From a virus, in IMG/VR virus record IMGVR_UViG_3300022538_000539, positions 1-64,000 of that record: DNA of 64,000 nt; one strand, written 5' to 3'. Every line of letters starts with the position of its first letter. Position 1 is the stretch's first letter. The notes under the pieces were generated by a model. The model was not told where the DNA came from and did no database searches. It saw only the letters and a program-made list of their open reading frames with translations. The position numbers and the translations under genes are program-made. Positions 1 through 8,591 of this stretch are shown piece after piece.

Positions 1-112
1 AGGGGGTGATGGGATTCTCTACTATTTTGAACCTCTTCGAAACTACCCTAAATAACTCATAATCCCTATAAAATACCCTTGTTTTGTAAAAAAACACTTC
101 TTCTTTTTTTTA

Positions 113-142
113 TTAGACCTCTTTCTCGATTTGTTTTATAAT
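113..142 (+). promoter_or_regulatory. Candidate sigma-A-type promoter for the virion module
   Basis: A perfect -10 hexamer TATAAT (137-142) follows a TTAGAC -35-like hexamer (113-118) with an 18-base spacer. It lies 40 bases before the first gene of the plus-strand module. The rest of positions 1-175 contains no gene that I can see. In DNA this AT-rich, TATAAT alone is weak evidence, so the spacing and position carry the call. Confidence 0.4.
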
Positions 143-181
143 AGTGTCTAATGAATAACATTATAAAAAAAGTAGGTGGTG

Positions 182-2410
182 ATGGCAAAAATTAAAAATT
201 TAGAGATTCCTAAATTGCGACACTTTGTTGGCAACAAGACTTATGACAAGATTATTAAGTTTGCCAATGAAATAACTCTCCCTGCTCTTCAAAAAAAAGA
301 TGTTTTTACTCTTCCAGGAATAACTAGCAGAGCTAGATACATTACACCTGACCCACTCAAGTACATTCGTACTTATAGTCCAGACAGTATATCTTATAGT
401 ACATATGAAAAAATGACAGAAGACTACCAAATTCATGCAGGTCTTTGTATTATCAAACTTCCTATTGGTCAGATAACTTGGGACATAAAATGTAAAGACA
501 AAGAAGTTCGTTTATTTGTAAAACAAGAAATCAATAAATTATTACGTGGCTTAGTTAAAAATATGCTCACAGCAATAGAGTATGGTTTTGCACCACACGA
601 GAAAGTTTGGGAAGTAATTGCTGAATATAATCTTCAGGATGATAAGACAGATAAAATTACAACCAAAAAGAATATGGTTATTCTTAAAAAGATTAAATTA
701 GTTAAACCAGATAGTATAACTATAAACAGAGACCAACATCAAGATTACGCAGGACTTACACAAGAAGGAGTAGGTACTATCCCAACAGAGAAAACTCTAC
801 TCTTCTCGCATGATGTCCAATATGGTAATCTTTATGGAAGACCTCGTATTCGTGGAAGCTATCAGCCATGGTATTGGAGTCATCTCATAATTGCTTTTTG
901 TAATCGTTTTCATGAAAGATTTTCACAACCACTTATGTTAGGAAGAGCACCTGTAGGAACAAGTCAGACAGGTGTAGACAAAGATGGAAAACCTATAATG
1001 GAATCTAATATACAACTAATGCAGAATGTACTAGAAAGTGCTCAAGAAAGAACTAGTATAACTATACCGAGTAGTAGAAAAGAAGAAGCAGGATATGATT
1101 TAGAAATGCTTACTAGTGATACAAAGGGACAACAATTCTTGAATTATCTTCGACTTTTAGATGCTTGGAAACTCAGAGGTATGTTCATACCAGAAACAGT
1201 ACTAACTCAACCATATGAGAGTGGGGGAAGTTATGGTCTTGCACGTACACATACTAGTACTTTCATGAAAGGAGAAGAAGACTTAGTAATTAGTATAATA
1301 GATTGTATAAATAAACAACTCATACCTCAGTTAGTTGCTTATAACTATGGAAAGAAAGCACCTAAAGCTACTATGACTTTTTTAGCATTTTCAGATGAAC
1401 TAAGAAAGTTTCTTCAAAAAGTTTATAATAACATGATTCTCAAAGGAACAGCAATAGCAGGAGCTGACGAACTAGCAAGTGAACTCGGTATACCTATAAG
1501 TACAAAAAAAGCAATAGTACCACAAGAACTACCAGTTCCAGACGTTCCAAAAGGGCGAGGAGGAGGAAAACCAGAAGAGGTAGTTCCAAAAGCAAAGAAA
1601 GAAAAAGAAGAATTAAAAGGACATTATTACAATAATAAAGAATTAAAGGATTATGAATTAGTAGTTAATTTTGCAGAAATAGACAATTGGACAGATAAAG
1701 CAAAACAAAAATTTATAAATATAACCAAAAGTTTTAGAAAAAAATATGCAAATGCTATTTTGAAAGACCTTCAAAATGTTTATACAAAAAAACCTAAAAC
1801 AATAAAAAATTTCTTTAAAAAATATAAGACACCATATCTTGAAGAATATCAAGTAGCACTAGAAAAAATACTCAGAGACCTTTTCAAAAAAGGACGCAAG
1901 AGTGTTCGGCAAGAATTAGAAAAACGAATAGAACAAAAAGAATTGCAAGATGATACTCCACCTGATGAATTAATAGAAGATGAAAGAGTTGCAATGGAAG
2001 AACTTGAAGCATCAGCAGTAATAATTGCAATGTTAGATAATGATATACTTAATAGAAAATTATTCTGGGATATTTGGCAATATAGATTAAAGGGACTTGC
2101 TTTTGTTGCTATTATTACTATACTACGTCAAAGAATTTTAGATGAAATTAATAAATCTTTAATTAGAATGATAGGATATGCTGTACAACAAGCATTTATT
2201 TTTGGTAGAACTTTTCAAGCAAAGTTTGATGAAGATTTTTTAACAATAGCATACTATACAGCAATACTAGATAAAAGTACTTGTAGTTCTTGTGAAGGAT
2301 TAGATGGACAGGAATTTGTAGTAGGTTCAAGTGAATATTTTGCAAATATGCCACCCCATATGGATTGTGAAGGTGGAACAAGATGTCGTTGTATGTATAT
2401 CTATAAATAA
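182..2410 (+). CDS. Portal protein fused to minor head (Mu F / SPP1 gp7-like) protein
   Basis: Predicted dodecameric portal at the head vertex, carrying a minor head-morphogenesis domain at its C-terminus. The first ~470 residues match the DUF935/Mu gp29-like portal style, including a patch near residue 135 reading EYGFAPHEKVWEV. A Gly/Lys/Glu-rich linker follows, then a helical segment and a closing Cys/His cluster (CSSC, then HMDCEGGTRCRC) typical of Mu F-like head proteins. In Mu these are two genes; here they are one polypeptide of 742 residues. GTG codons at 176 and 179 are also in frame, but ATG 182 is preferred, with the AGGTGGTG purine tract just before it, although spacing is tight. 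The ligase-like gene follows after 14 bases. Confidence 0.85.
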   Translation: MAKIKNLEIPKLRHFVGNKTYDKIIKFANEITLPALQKKDVFTLPGITSRARYITPDPLKYIRTYSPDSISYSTYEKMTEDYQIHAGLCIIKLPIGQITWDIKCKDKEVRLFVKQEINKLLRGLVKNMLTAIEYGFAPHEKVWEVIAEYNLQDDKTDKITTKKNMVILKKIKLVKPDSITINRDQHQDYAGLTQEGVGTIPTEKTLLFSHDVQYGNLYGRPRIRGSYQPWYWSHLIIAFCNRFHERFSQPLMLGRAPVGTSQTGVDKDGKPIMESNIQLMQNVLESAQERTSITIPSSRKEEAGYDLEMLTSDTKGQQFLNYLRLLDAWKLRGMFIPETVLTQPYESGGSYGLARTHTSTFMKGEEDLVISIIDCINKQLIPQLVAYNYGKKAPKATMTFLAFSDELRKFLQKVYNNMILKGTAIAGADELASELGIPISTKKAIVPQELPVPDVPKGRGGGKPEEVVPKAKKEKEELKGHYYNNKELKDYELVVNFAEIDNWTDKAKQKFINITKSFRKKYANAILKDLQNVYTKKPKTIKNFFKKYKTPYLEEYQVALEKILRDLFKKGRKSVRQELEKRIEQKELQDDTPPDELIEDERVAMEELEASAVIIAMLDNDILNRKLFWDIWQYRLKGLAFVAIITILRQRILDEINKSLIRMIGYAVQQAFIFGRTFQAKFDEDFLTIAYYTAILDKSTCSSCEGLDGQEFVVGSSEYFANMPPHMDCEGGTRCRCMYIYK

Positions 2411-2424
2411 ATAGGAGTTTATGA

Positions 2425-4902
2425 ATGGTTGAAAATTTAAAACAGAAAACTAATTTGGAATTAAGAACTAAACATCAGCAAATACATAATTTGTATAAAC
2501 AAAAAGGGGAACAATCTTTTATAAAAACTCATACTTTAATAATAGTAGAAATGGGAAAAAGAAAAATTAAACATTATGTAGTTTCTGAATTAGATAGACA
2601 AACTAATCTATTAAGAAAAAAAGCAACAAGTACAAATATTATAGAAGAAACCTTAAAAAATAAAAAATTACAATTAGTAAAAGGTGCTTTACTTAAATTT
2701 ATTCAAGGTAAAAAAATTTTACTTGTGGATTATGAATCATCTTTATATGATACTTTACATAAATCAGGATACAATACATATGCTATTGCTTTAGAAAAAG
2801 AAGCAATTTCACCTAAAGTAATATTAGCAAGTAATTTGTATAAAATACCTTTTAATGATAATAATTTTGATACTGTAATATGTTATAAAAAAATTAAAAA
2901 TGAACTCGAAGACAAATTAATAGCAAAAGAATTAATTAGAATATCCTCAAATCAAGTAATCTTTTTACTAGATTTAGATGAAGGTTATTTTGATAGCACA
3001 GAAATATTAAAACAATGGTTAAATACAATAATTACTATACCACATAGTTTAGAATCAATAGGAGAAAATCAAATTGCTGTTCTTGCTTCAAAACAATTAA
3101 CTACTATAAAAAATGAATTAATTAATAATTTAGAAAGTTATATTGTTGTTCCAGATTTTATTCATTTAGTAGGTAGTGCTGTTGATACACCAAATCCTGA
3201 CAAGATAGATATTCTTTTTAGACAAGATTATAGAAATCCAACTTTAGAATTTCAATTTAAGAGGTTATTCCCTAAAGAGATAAGGAAAAAATTCCGTTTT
3301 ATTTATAATCCAGCAGGTGCTGATTCTGGCAATTATATTCCTTTATGTCATCTCGCAGTTATTAAAAAAAGAAATTATAAAAAAATGCATATAAAACCTG
3401 AATCACCTAAATTATTAGTAGGTAAATGGTTTAAACCTTTGAAATCAAAAGGTGGTATAAATAAACTAGAATTTTTTGAATTAGAAAATCTTTGGATAAA
3501 TTGGGCAGAAAGTTTAATTGATAAAGGAATTGCTGTAGAACCTAAATATTATGGATGTAGAATTCAATTACATAAAAAGGGGAAAAATATTGGTCTTTTT
3601 ATAGAAAATGATAAACAAAACCTTTTATATAAATTACCCAATATTCAAGAAGAAATTCTATCGTTTAAAGAAAAAGATTTTATATTAGATGGCAAATTAG
3701 TAATTTATAAATCCGAAGAATTGCCAATGAATAAAAATGAAATTATTAATTATTTATCACAACAAGCAATAGATGATACAAAAATTAAATTATTTCTTTT
3801 TGATTGTTTGAATCACAATGGTGAATATCTAAATAACAAACAATGGGCACAAAGACAAAGTTATTTAAGTAAAATTTTTATAAAAGATTTTAAATACTTA
3901 GAAAAAGTTGCATCAATAATTGTTAGAAGAAAAAGTGATTTATTTGATGCAATTAATCAAGTAAAAGAAATAATGAATAGTGAAGGTGCTATTCTTAAAT
4001 TATTAGACAGTACCTATCCAACAATTGGAAAAACAGATAATTGGGCAGAATTTTCAGAAATCCATGAAATTAATGTAAAAATTAAAGACATACATAGAAT
4101 TAAAAAAGATTTATATAATTATTCAATACAGATACTTGGAGAAAGAGGTCAATCAATAGATTGTGGTACAACTATGAATTCTTCTATTAGATGTAAAGAA
4201 GGGGATATAATTTCAATTGCTGTATTTAAAATTGAAGAAGATAAAGATAAATTTAATTTCTTATATCCTGTAATTAGAAAAAAATTATTGAGTAGAACTA
4301 TTCCTGATACTACTACTCTAGCACGAAGAATTGTTAAAAGAACAATAAATAGAACAGAAAAAGATGTAAATTATTTTTTATACAAATTAACATACAAATT
4401 AGGCACTATTACAATGGAATCAGGAATGAAAGGAAGATATGTTATTCAAACTCATCAAAAAAGAAAGTTTGTTTATTGTGATTTGAGAATGTTAGTAACA
4501 TCTCCAAAAGAAAGAACTTATTTAGAAGGACTTACTCTTGATACTCCTGGTAGTGTTGAAAAAAGAAATAAATTTACTAATCCTAAATTTGATGAAAAGA
4601 TAGTATGTCAAATTAAAGCAAAGCAATTAAAAGCGTGGATGAGAATAGAAGGTAATTACCCAGCAGGAAGTATAGGTGCAACTCGCTATAAATCAGGAAT
4701 TATTAGAATAATTAATAAGGGTAGTTTTATTTGTGGAGTACAAGATGAACATTACAAAGAATTTTGGTTTGAAACAAGTGATAAAAAAATAAAAGGTAGA
4801 TGGATACTACAATACGTACCTATTTCTGAAGGTTGGTCAAAAGTTAAAGGAAAAAGAATTTGGATATTAAGCAAGCCAAAAAAACAAAGTATGGAAACAT
4901 AA
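2425..4902 (+). CDS. Multidomain LigD-like protein beside the portal (methyltransferase-like, nucleotidyltransferase-like, ATP-ligase-like, phosphoesterase-like)
   Basis: Residues ~95-190 look like a degenerate Rossmann methyltransferase (IPFNDNNFDTVI). Residues ~245-265 carry a GSAV...DKIDIL signature resembling nucleotidyltransferases. Residues ~370-600 follow the ATP-dependent DNA ligase core: motif I EPKYYGCR with Lys374, LDGK at 421-424, the FDCLNHNGEYL segment, and EGAILK with Lys525. Residues ~670-815 align with the LigD 3'-phosphoesterase domain (QTH with His677, YCDLR with Asp686 and Arg688, GNYPAG, KIKGRW). Several catalytic residues differ from active enzymes: Asp to Tyr after motif I, Glu to Lys in LDGE, and loss of the second and third phosphoesterase histidines. 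The SD AGGAG precedes ATG. The position suggests a virion or head-assembly role; the enzymatic state is uncertain. Confidence 0.65.
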   Translation: MVENLKQKTNLELRTKHQQIHNLYKQKGEQSFIKTHTLIIVEMGKRKIKHYVVSELDRQTNLLRKKATSTNIIEETLKNKKLQLVKGALLKFIQGKKILLVDYESSLYDTLHKSGYNTYAIALEKEAISPKVILASNLYKIPFNDNNFDTVICYKKIKNELEDKLIAKELIRISSNQVIFLLDLDEGYFDSTEILKQWLNTIITIPHSLESIGENQIAVLASKQLTTIKNELINNLESYIVVPDFIHLVGSAVDTPNPDKIDILFRQDYRNPTLEFQFKRLFPKEIRKKFRFIYNPAGADSGNYIPLCHLAVIKKRNYKKMHIKPESPKLLVGKWFKPLKSKGGINKLEFFELENLWINWAESLIDKGIAVEPKYYGCRIQLHKKGKNIGLFIENDKQNLLYKLPNIQEEILSFKEKDFILDGKLVIYKSEELPMNKNEIINYLSQQAIDDTKIKLFLFDCLNHNGEYLNNKQWAQRQSYLSKIFIKDFKYLEKVASIIVRRKSDLFDAINQVKEIMNSEGAILKLLDSTYPTIGKTDNWAEFSEIHEINVKIKDIHRIKKDLYNYSIQILGERGQSIDCGTTMNSSIRCKEGDIISIAVFKIEEDKDKFNFLYPVIRKKLLSRTIPDTTTLARRIVKRTINRTEKDVNYFLYKLTYKLGTITMESGMKGRYVIQTHQKRKFVYCDLRMLVTSPKERTYLEGLTLDTPGSVEKRNKFTNPKFDEKIVCQIKAKQLKAWMRIEGNYPAGSIGATRYKSGIIRIINKGSFICGVQDEHYKEFWFETSDKKIKGRWILQYVPISEGWSKVKGKRIWILSKPKKQSMET

Positions 4903-4913
4903 TTATAAAAAAA

Positions 4914-4928
4914 GCGACGACGACGGCG
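4914..4928. other. GC-rich (GAC)n micro-island between A and T tracts
   Basis: Fifteen bases made almost only of G and C with a GAC triplet repeated three times, flanked by an A run on the left and a T run on the right. The segment is not self-complementary, so it does not look like a terminator. Function unknown. Confidence 0.4.
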
Positions 4929-4970
4929 TTTTTAAACATTTTAAAATACTAACAAAGGAGGAAAATATAA

Positions 4971-6821
4971 ATGTCATATGATTATTTACAAGAAGATTTC
5001 GAATTTGATAATTCTATGAATTCAAATGTCAATGCAATTATTGCATTTAAAGAAACTCCTTTATATCATTTTTATACTAAAAAATATGAGAAAGGACAAT
5101 ACAAACCATTTGCAATTGAACTTACTGAAGCAAATATGTATGCTCCTATAATGTTATTTCCTTATGGAACTTTTAATCATCCTATTTATGGCAAATTGAA
5201 ATTTAATGATAAATTTTTCACAGAAATAATGGAAAATTTTAGCAATAAAGTACGAAAAATTCAACCATTTATAGATGAACAACACAATGAAGGAAAAGCA
5301 TTAGGATGGATAACTTATCTCTACTTAGATGAAAAAGGTATGTGGGCAGATATAGATTGGAATGAAGATGGTGTTAATTTAATTAAGAAAGGTAGTTATA
5401 AATACATTTCTCCATGGTTCGGAGATTATGTAGATGAAGAATCAGGACAAGAGTACTCTAATGTACTCTATGGTGCTGCTCTTACTAACAGACCATTCTT
5501 GAAAGTAATGCCACCAATACAACTCTCAGAAGATGGTAAGGAACAAGAAAAATGTAAGATTTTGTATTTTGATGATTTAGAATCACAAGTAAGTGAAAAA
5601 ATAAATATGAATGAAATTAGATTATTAATAGAATCTTTTAATACTACAAAAGATAAAGAAATCAAAAATGCACTTAAAATAAAAATTTTAGATTATTTAA
5701 ACTTCGCCAAGGGAGGTGAAACACAAAAAATGAATACAAAAGAAAAGAAAACTCAAGTAGAAACAATAGGAAAAACTGACAAAATCATTACTGATGAAGA
5801 AAGAGAAGAAACTAGAAAAAGAACTACTGAAGAGGAAAGGGAAGAAACTAGAAAAAGAGTTGCTGATGGAGAAGTAATAGATGTTAAGAGAAAAGTTATA
5901 GAAGAAGAGATATACGAAATCAAAAGAAAAATTACTGAAGAAAGATTAGATGAAAAATCATATACAGAACTATATGAAAAATTGAAAGAACTAGATGAAA
6001 AGAAATTTCCAGTACCAAAAGGTGTAGATGAAGACAAGGTTAAAAAATGTATTAAAAAAATAAAAGGAACAAATCCAAGAACTAAAAAACCTTACACAGA
6101 TTCTGCAAAATGGGCAATCTGTGTGGCAGCACAACAAAAAGCAAAAGCAGAAGAAACAGAAAAGGTAGAAGAAAAGATAGAAAAACCTAAGAAAGAAGTA
6201 GTAGTAGAAGAAGTAAAAATTGAAAAAACAATTGATATTGAAAAAGTAGCTAAAGAATTAGCTAAAAATGTTAAAGAAACAAAAGAAGAAATTATTGAAG
6301 TAGAAAAAGTAGAAGTCGTAGCAGGTAAAACAGAAACTGATACTATTATAACTGAAAAAGTTGTAGAGGAAAAAGAAGTAATAGAAGAAGTAGTAGAAGA
6401 AAAATTGGAAGAAGAGGTAGACGAAAAGGATAAACTTCTACAAGCAAAAGATAGAGAAATCAGAGAATTAAAAGTTGAAAAAATACTAAATAAAAAATTA
6501 GTAGATAATAAAGTTCTTTCTGAAGTTGCTAAAAAAATAATAAAAGAAATCCTATTAGCAGAAAATACTAAAGAAATTAAATTAGAAGAAGGAGAACCTG
6601 TAGATTTACTTATTGCTTTTGATAAATTATTAGATGAAATACTAGTAATTGATGTATCAACTAAACTTGAAGAAGAAATGGATAAACCAGGAGACACACA
6701 AACACAATTCAATAGAGAAATAACAAGAATTCAAACAGAACATAAGTGTGATTATGAAAAAGCAATGGATATTCTACAAAAAGAAAAACCAGAATTAATG
6801 AAAGAAGCTCTGAGAGAGTAA
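4971..6821 (+). CDS. Mu I-like prohead protease with C-terminal scaffold domain
   Basis: Maturation protease that would cut the scaffold during procapsid maturation. Residues ~60-185 match the phage I-like protease family: FIDEQH (His105), GWITYLYLDEKGMWADI, YKYISPWF (Ser147) and ALTNRPFL. From residue ~254 the chain becomes a long, highly charged Glu/Lys coiled-coil, as expected for a scaffold. Residues ~345-392 hold a small motif common in phage head proteins (FPVPKGVDEDKVKKC ... SAKWAICVAAQQ). The SD AAAGGAGG precedes ATG 4971. An internal start at 5730 (separate entry) would make the scaffold alone, as in Mu I/Z and lambda C/Nu3. Confidence 0.85.
   Translation: MSYDYLQEDFEFDNSMNSNVNAIIAFKETPLYHFYTKKYEKGQYKPFAIELTEANMYAPIMLFPYGTFNHPIYGKLKFNDKFFTEIMENFSNKVRKIQPFIDEQHNEGKALGWITYLYLDEKGMWADIDWNEDGVNLIKKGSYKYISPWFGDYVDEESGQEYSNVLYGAALTNRPFLKVMPPIQLSEDGKEQEKCKILYFDDLESQVSEKINMNEIRLLIESFNTTKDKEIKNALKIKILDYLNFAKGGETQKMNTKEKKTQVETIGKTDKIITDEEREETRKRTTEEEREETRKRVADGEVIDVKRKVIEEEIYEIKRKITEERLDEKSYTELYEKLKELDEKKFPVPKGVDEDKVKKCIKKIKGTNPRTKKPYTDSAKWAICVAAQQKAKAEETEKVEEKIEKPKKEVVVEEVKIEKTIDIEKVAKELAKNVKETKEEIIEVEKVEVVAGKTETDTIITEKVVEEKEVIEEVVEEKLEEEVDEKDKLLQAKDREIRELKVEKILNKKLVDNKVLSEVAKKIIKEILLAENTKEIKLEEGEPVDLLIAFDKLLDEILVIDVSTKLEEEMDKPGDTQTQFNREITRIQTEHKCDYEKAMDILQKEKPELMKEALRE
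5730..6821 (+). CDS. Nested scaffold protein from an internal start
   Basis: An ATG at 5730, in frame with the protease gene (codon 254), is preceded by the near-perfect SD GGGAGGTGA at 5711-5719 with a 10-base spacer. It would yield a 363-residue, Glu/Lys-rich, largely helical protein with no protease domain. That is the classical arrangement of capsid protease and scaffold in Mu and lambda. What I see is the SD, the frame and the composition; production of a separate scaffold is inference from the family. The next genes are the decoration and major capsid proteins. Confidence 0.7.
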   Translation: MNTKEKKTQVETIGKTDKIITDEEREETRKRTTEEEREETRKRVADGEVIDVKRKVIEEEIYEIKRKITEERLDEKSYTELYEKLKELDEKKFPVPKGVDEDKVKKCIKKIKGTNPRTKKPYTDSAKWAICVAAQQKAKAEETEKVEEKIEKPKKEVVVEEVKIEKTIDIEKVAKELAKNVKETKEEIIEVEKVEVVAGKTETDTIITEKVVEEKEVIEEVVEEKLEEEVDEKDKLLQAKDREIRELKVEKILNKKLVDNKVLSEVAKKIIKEILLAENTKEIKLEEGEPVDLLIAFDKLLDEILVIDVSTKLEEEMDKPGDTQTQFNREITRIQTEHKCDYEKAMDILQKEKPELMKEALRE

Positions 6822-6896
6822 AAACAATTAATTAACTTATATAATAATATTTTAAATTTCTATAATAAAGTCTATTCCTTAAAAGACATAGGGATG

Positions 6897-6927
6897 GAGG
6901 AGGTTGGCAATACAATTGCCTATCCTC
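6897..6927 (+). promoter_or_regulatory. Leader hairpin upstream of the decoration-protein gene
   Basis: GGCAAT (6906-6911) pairs perfectly with ATTGCC (6915-6920) across a three-base loop. Outside it GAGGA (6897-6901) pairs with TCCTC (6923-6927). The lower stem buries a spare GGAGGAGG sequence, while the true SD (GGGAGGTGG) lies about 20 bases downstream. It may stabilise or tune translation of the abundant capsid mRNA. Upstream (6840-6866) there are TATAAT-like hexamers without a convincing -35. Confidence 0.5.
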
Positions 6928-6963
6928 TAATACAAAGTAGGGAAAAGGGAGGTGGACAATTAA

Positions 6964-7362
6964 ATGGCTCAAACTAGTATATATGGATTAGCAAAATCGT
7001 TTAAGGCAGCAGCAGACTATTCAACAACAGGACAATACTTATTTGTAGTAGAAAGTGCTGAAGGTGAATGTACAACTGCTGGTACTGCATCAGAATTCGT
7101 TATGGGTGTTCTACAAAATAAGCCAGAACAATATAAGTCAGCAAGAATTAGGATTGAAGGAACTACAAAACTAACTTCTGGAGACACTATTGTAATTAAT
7201 GATTTAATTGCTACAGATGCAAGTGGTAAGGGAGTTCCTATTACACCTGTAACATCTGGAGAAGTTATTAATCATATTCGTGGCGTAGCACTAACAGCAG
7301 CAAGTGTAGCAGATAAAACTTTTGAAATTCATCTAATAAATATGATTGCCTTAACTGCGTAA
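6964..7362 (+). CDS. Head decoration protein (DUF2190 family-like)
   Basis: A 132-residue protein lying between scaffold and major capsid gene, where capsid-stabilising decoration proteins sit. Small residues, Thr/Ser and beta strands dominate (SGDTIVINDLIATDASGKG, VINHIRGVALTAA), as in DUF2190 proteins. In contrast to most of the genome it is not Lys-rich, as is common for abundant virion proteins. A strong SD (GGGAGGTGG) precedes ATG. The leader contains a hairpin and the downstream gap contains a 14-bp hairpin. Confidence 0.7.
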   Translation: MAQTSIYGLAKSFKAAADYSTTGQYLFVVESAEGECTTAGTASEFVMGVLQNKPEQYKSARIRIEGTTKLTSGDTIVINDLIATDASGKGVPITPVTSGEVINHIRGVALTAASVADKTFEIHLINMIALTA

Positions 7363-7411
7363 TCTTAATATTCGATTAATAAATTATTACAAATGATTTT
7401 AGTTGTATGGA

Positions 7412-7455
7412 ATTAATTAAGTATTCTCTAAATTTTGATTAAATACTTAATTAAT
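7412..7455 (+). promoter_or_regulatory. 14-bp perfect hairpin between decoration and capsid genes
   Basis: The arm 7412-7425 (ATTAATTAAGTATT) is an exact inverted repeat of 7442-7455, with a 16-base loop. No T run follows directly, so it looks more like an RNA-processing or mRNA-stability element than a terminator. It lies 52 bases before the capsid start. Confidence 0.55.
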
Positions 7456-7507
7456 CTTTCTAAAAATATTTAACCTTTATTTTATAAAAACAGAGGTGAC
7501 AAAAAAA

Positions 7508-8419
7508 ATGCCTTTAAGTATAAGCGAAATTCACATAAACGAACCTTTAACAAACTTATCAGTAGCATATAGACCTGATGGTTTTGTAGCAAGAAGTTTA
7601 TTCCCAGTTCTTTCTGTTAAGAAAGAATCTGACATGTTCTTCACATATGGAAAAGAAAGTATGAAGATTTATGATGGTTTAAGAGCACCTGGTGCACCAT
7701 CCGTTGAAATCGATTACTCAATAGATACTGATACGTATTCTTGCGACGAAGAATCATACAAGCACGTAATTCCTGGTAGAATCAAAGATAATGCAGATAA
7801 ACCTCTTGACCCATTCAAAGATGCTACACTTTTCTTGAGTGATGTAATAATTACAAAAGAAGAGTATCATGCATATGCAGCAGCAACTCACGTAACAAGT
7901 GGTTTAGGAGAAGCAGCACACAAAACTACTCCTGGTACTCTTTGGGATGCAGCAACTGGTTCTACACCTGTTGAAGATATAGACAATGCAAAAGAAATAA
8001 TTCGTGGTAAGGTTTTCAAAGAACCTAATACTATGTTATTACCTCAAACTGTATTGGATGCTCTAAAAACTAATGCAGATATACTCAATAGAATTAAATA
8101 TACAAAACTTGGTGTTGTAACAATAGACCTATTAAGTGCTATTTTTGGGTTAAACGTTATAATAGCAAGAAGCGGATATGTAACAGATGCACTTGCTCAC
8201 ACATACATTTGGAACAAAGATGTTATAATTGCTTATGTTACTCCAAGACCTGGTTTAAGAACTGTATCCTTTGGATACACTTTCTTGGCTAGAGATAAAA
8301 GAGTACGTAAGTGGTTTGATAACGAAAGAGAAGCAGATATGATAGAAGTAAGTTCAATCTACGACCACAAGATAGTTTGCCAAGATGCTGGATACATGCT
8401 TGAAAACGTTATTGCTTAA
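7508..8419 (+). CDS. Major capsid protein
   Basis: A 303-residue protein that forms the capsid shell (HK97 fold expected). It follows protease/scaffold and decoration genes. The N-terminus (LSVAYRPDGFVARSLFPVLSV) and the segment RIKDNADKPLDPFKDAT are the style of capsid proteins found with Mu-like head genes. Sequence from residue ~150 onward contains VEDIDNAKEII and LPQTVLDALKTN, also typical of the family. A GTG at 7496 is in frame, but ATG 7508 fits better, with the SD AGAGGTGA at 7492-7499 eight bases before it. Flanking hairpins on both sides may protect this mRNA. Confidence 0.85.
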   Translation: MPLSISEIHINEPLTNLSVAYRPDGFVARSLFPVLSVKKESDMFFTYGKESMKIYDGLRAPGAPSVEIDYSIDTDTYSCDEESYKHVIPGRIKDNADKPLDPFKDATLFLSDVIITKEEYHAYAAATHVTSGLGEAAHKTTPGTLWDAATGSTPVEDIDNAKEIIRGKVFKEPNTMLLPQTVLDALKTNADILNRIKYTKLGVVTIDLLSAIFGLNVIIARSGYVTDALAHTYIWNKDVIIAYVTPRPGLRTVSFGYTFLARDKRVRKWFDNEREADMIEVSSIYDHKIVCQDAGYMLENVIA

Positions 8420-8440
8420 TTCTGAATAATTAAACTATTC

Positions 8441-8506
8441 ACAGGATATTTTATGTATACCTAGTGATATTTTAAAAAATGAATTATTAAAATATCCTGT
8501 TTTCTA
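8441..8506 (+). terminator. 12-bp hairpin with short T run after the capsid gene
   Basis: ACAGGATATTTT (8441-8452) pairs perfectly with AAAATATCCTGT (8489-8500), followed by TTTTCT. A second copy of GATATTTT inside the loop (around 8466-8473) can pair with the same 3' arm, so two alternative hairpins compete. It could act as a partial terminator or as a 3' stabiliser of capsid mRNA. Confidence 0.55.
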
Positions 8507-8591
8507 AAATTTTAAATGTAAAATAGTAATAAACAAATATAATAAAAAGAGGTTTTAAACTCTAAACTTAATAAAATTAAGAGGTAAAAAA

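Noticed and set aside
5753-6712. Long Ser-rich frames on the minus strand opposite the scaffold domain
   Set aside because: They mirror the Glu/Lys codon repeats of the plus-strand coiled-coil and have no SD.
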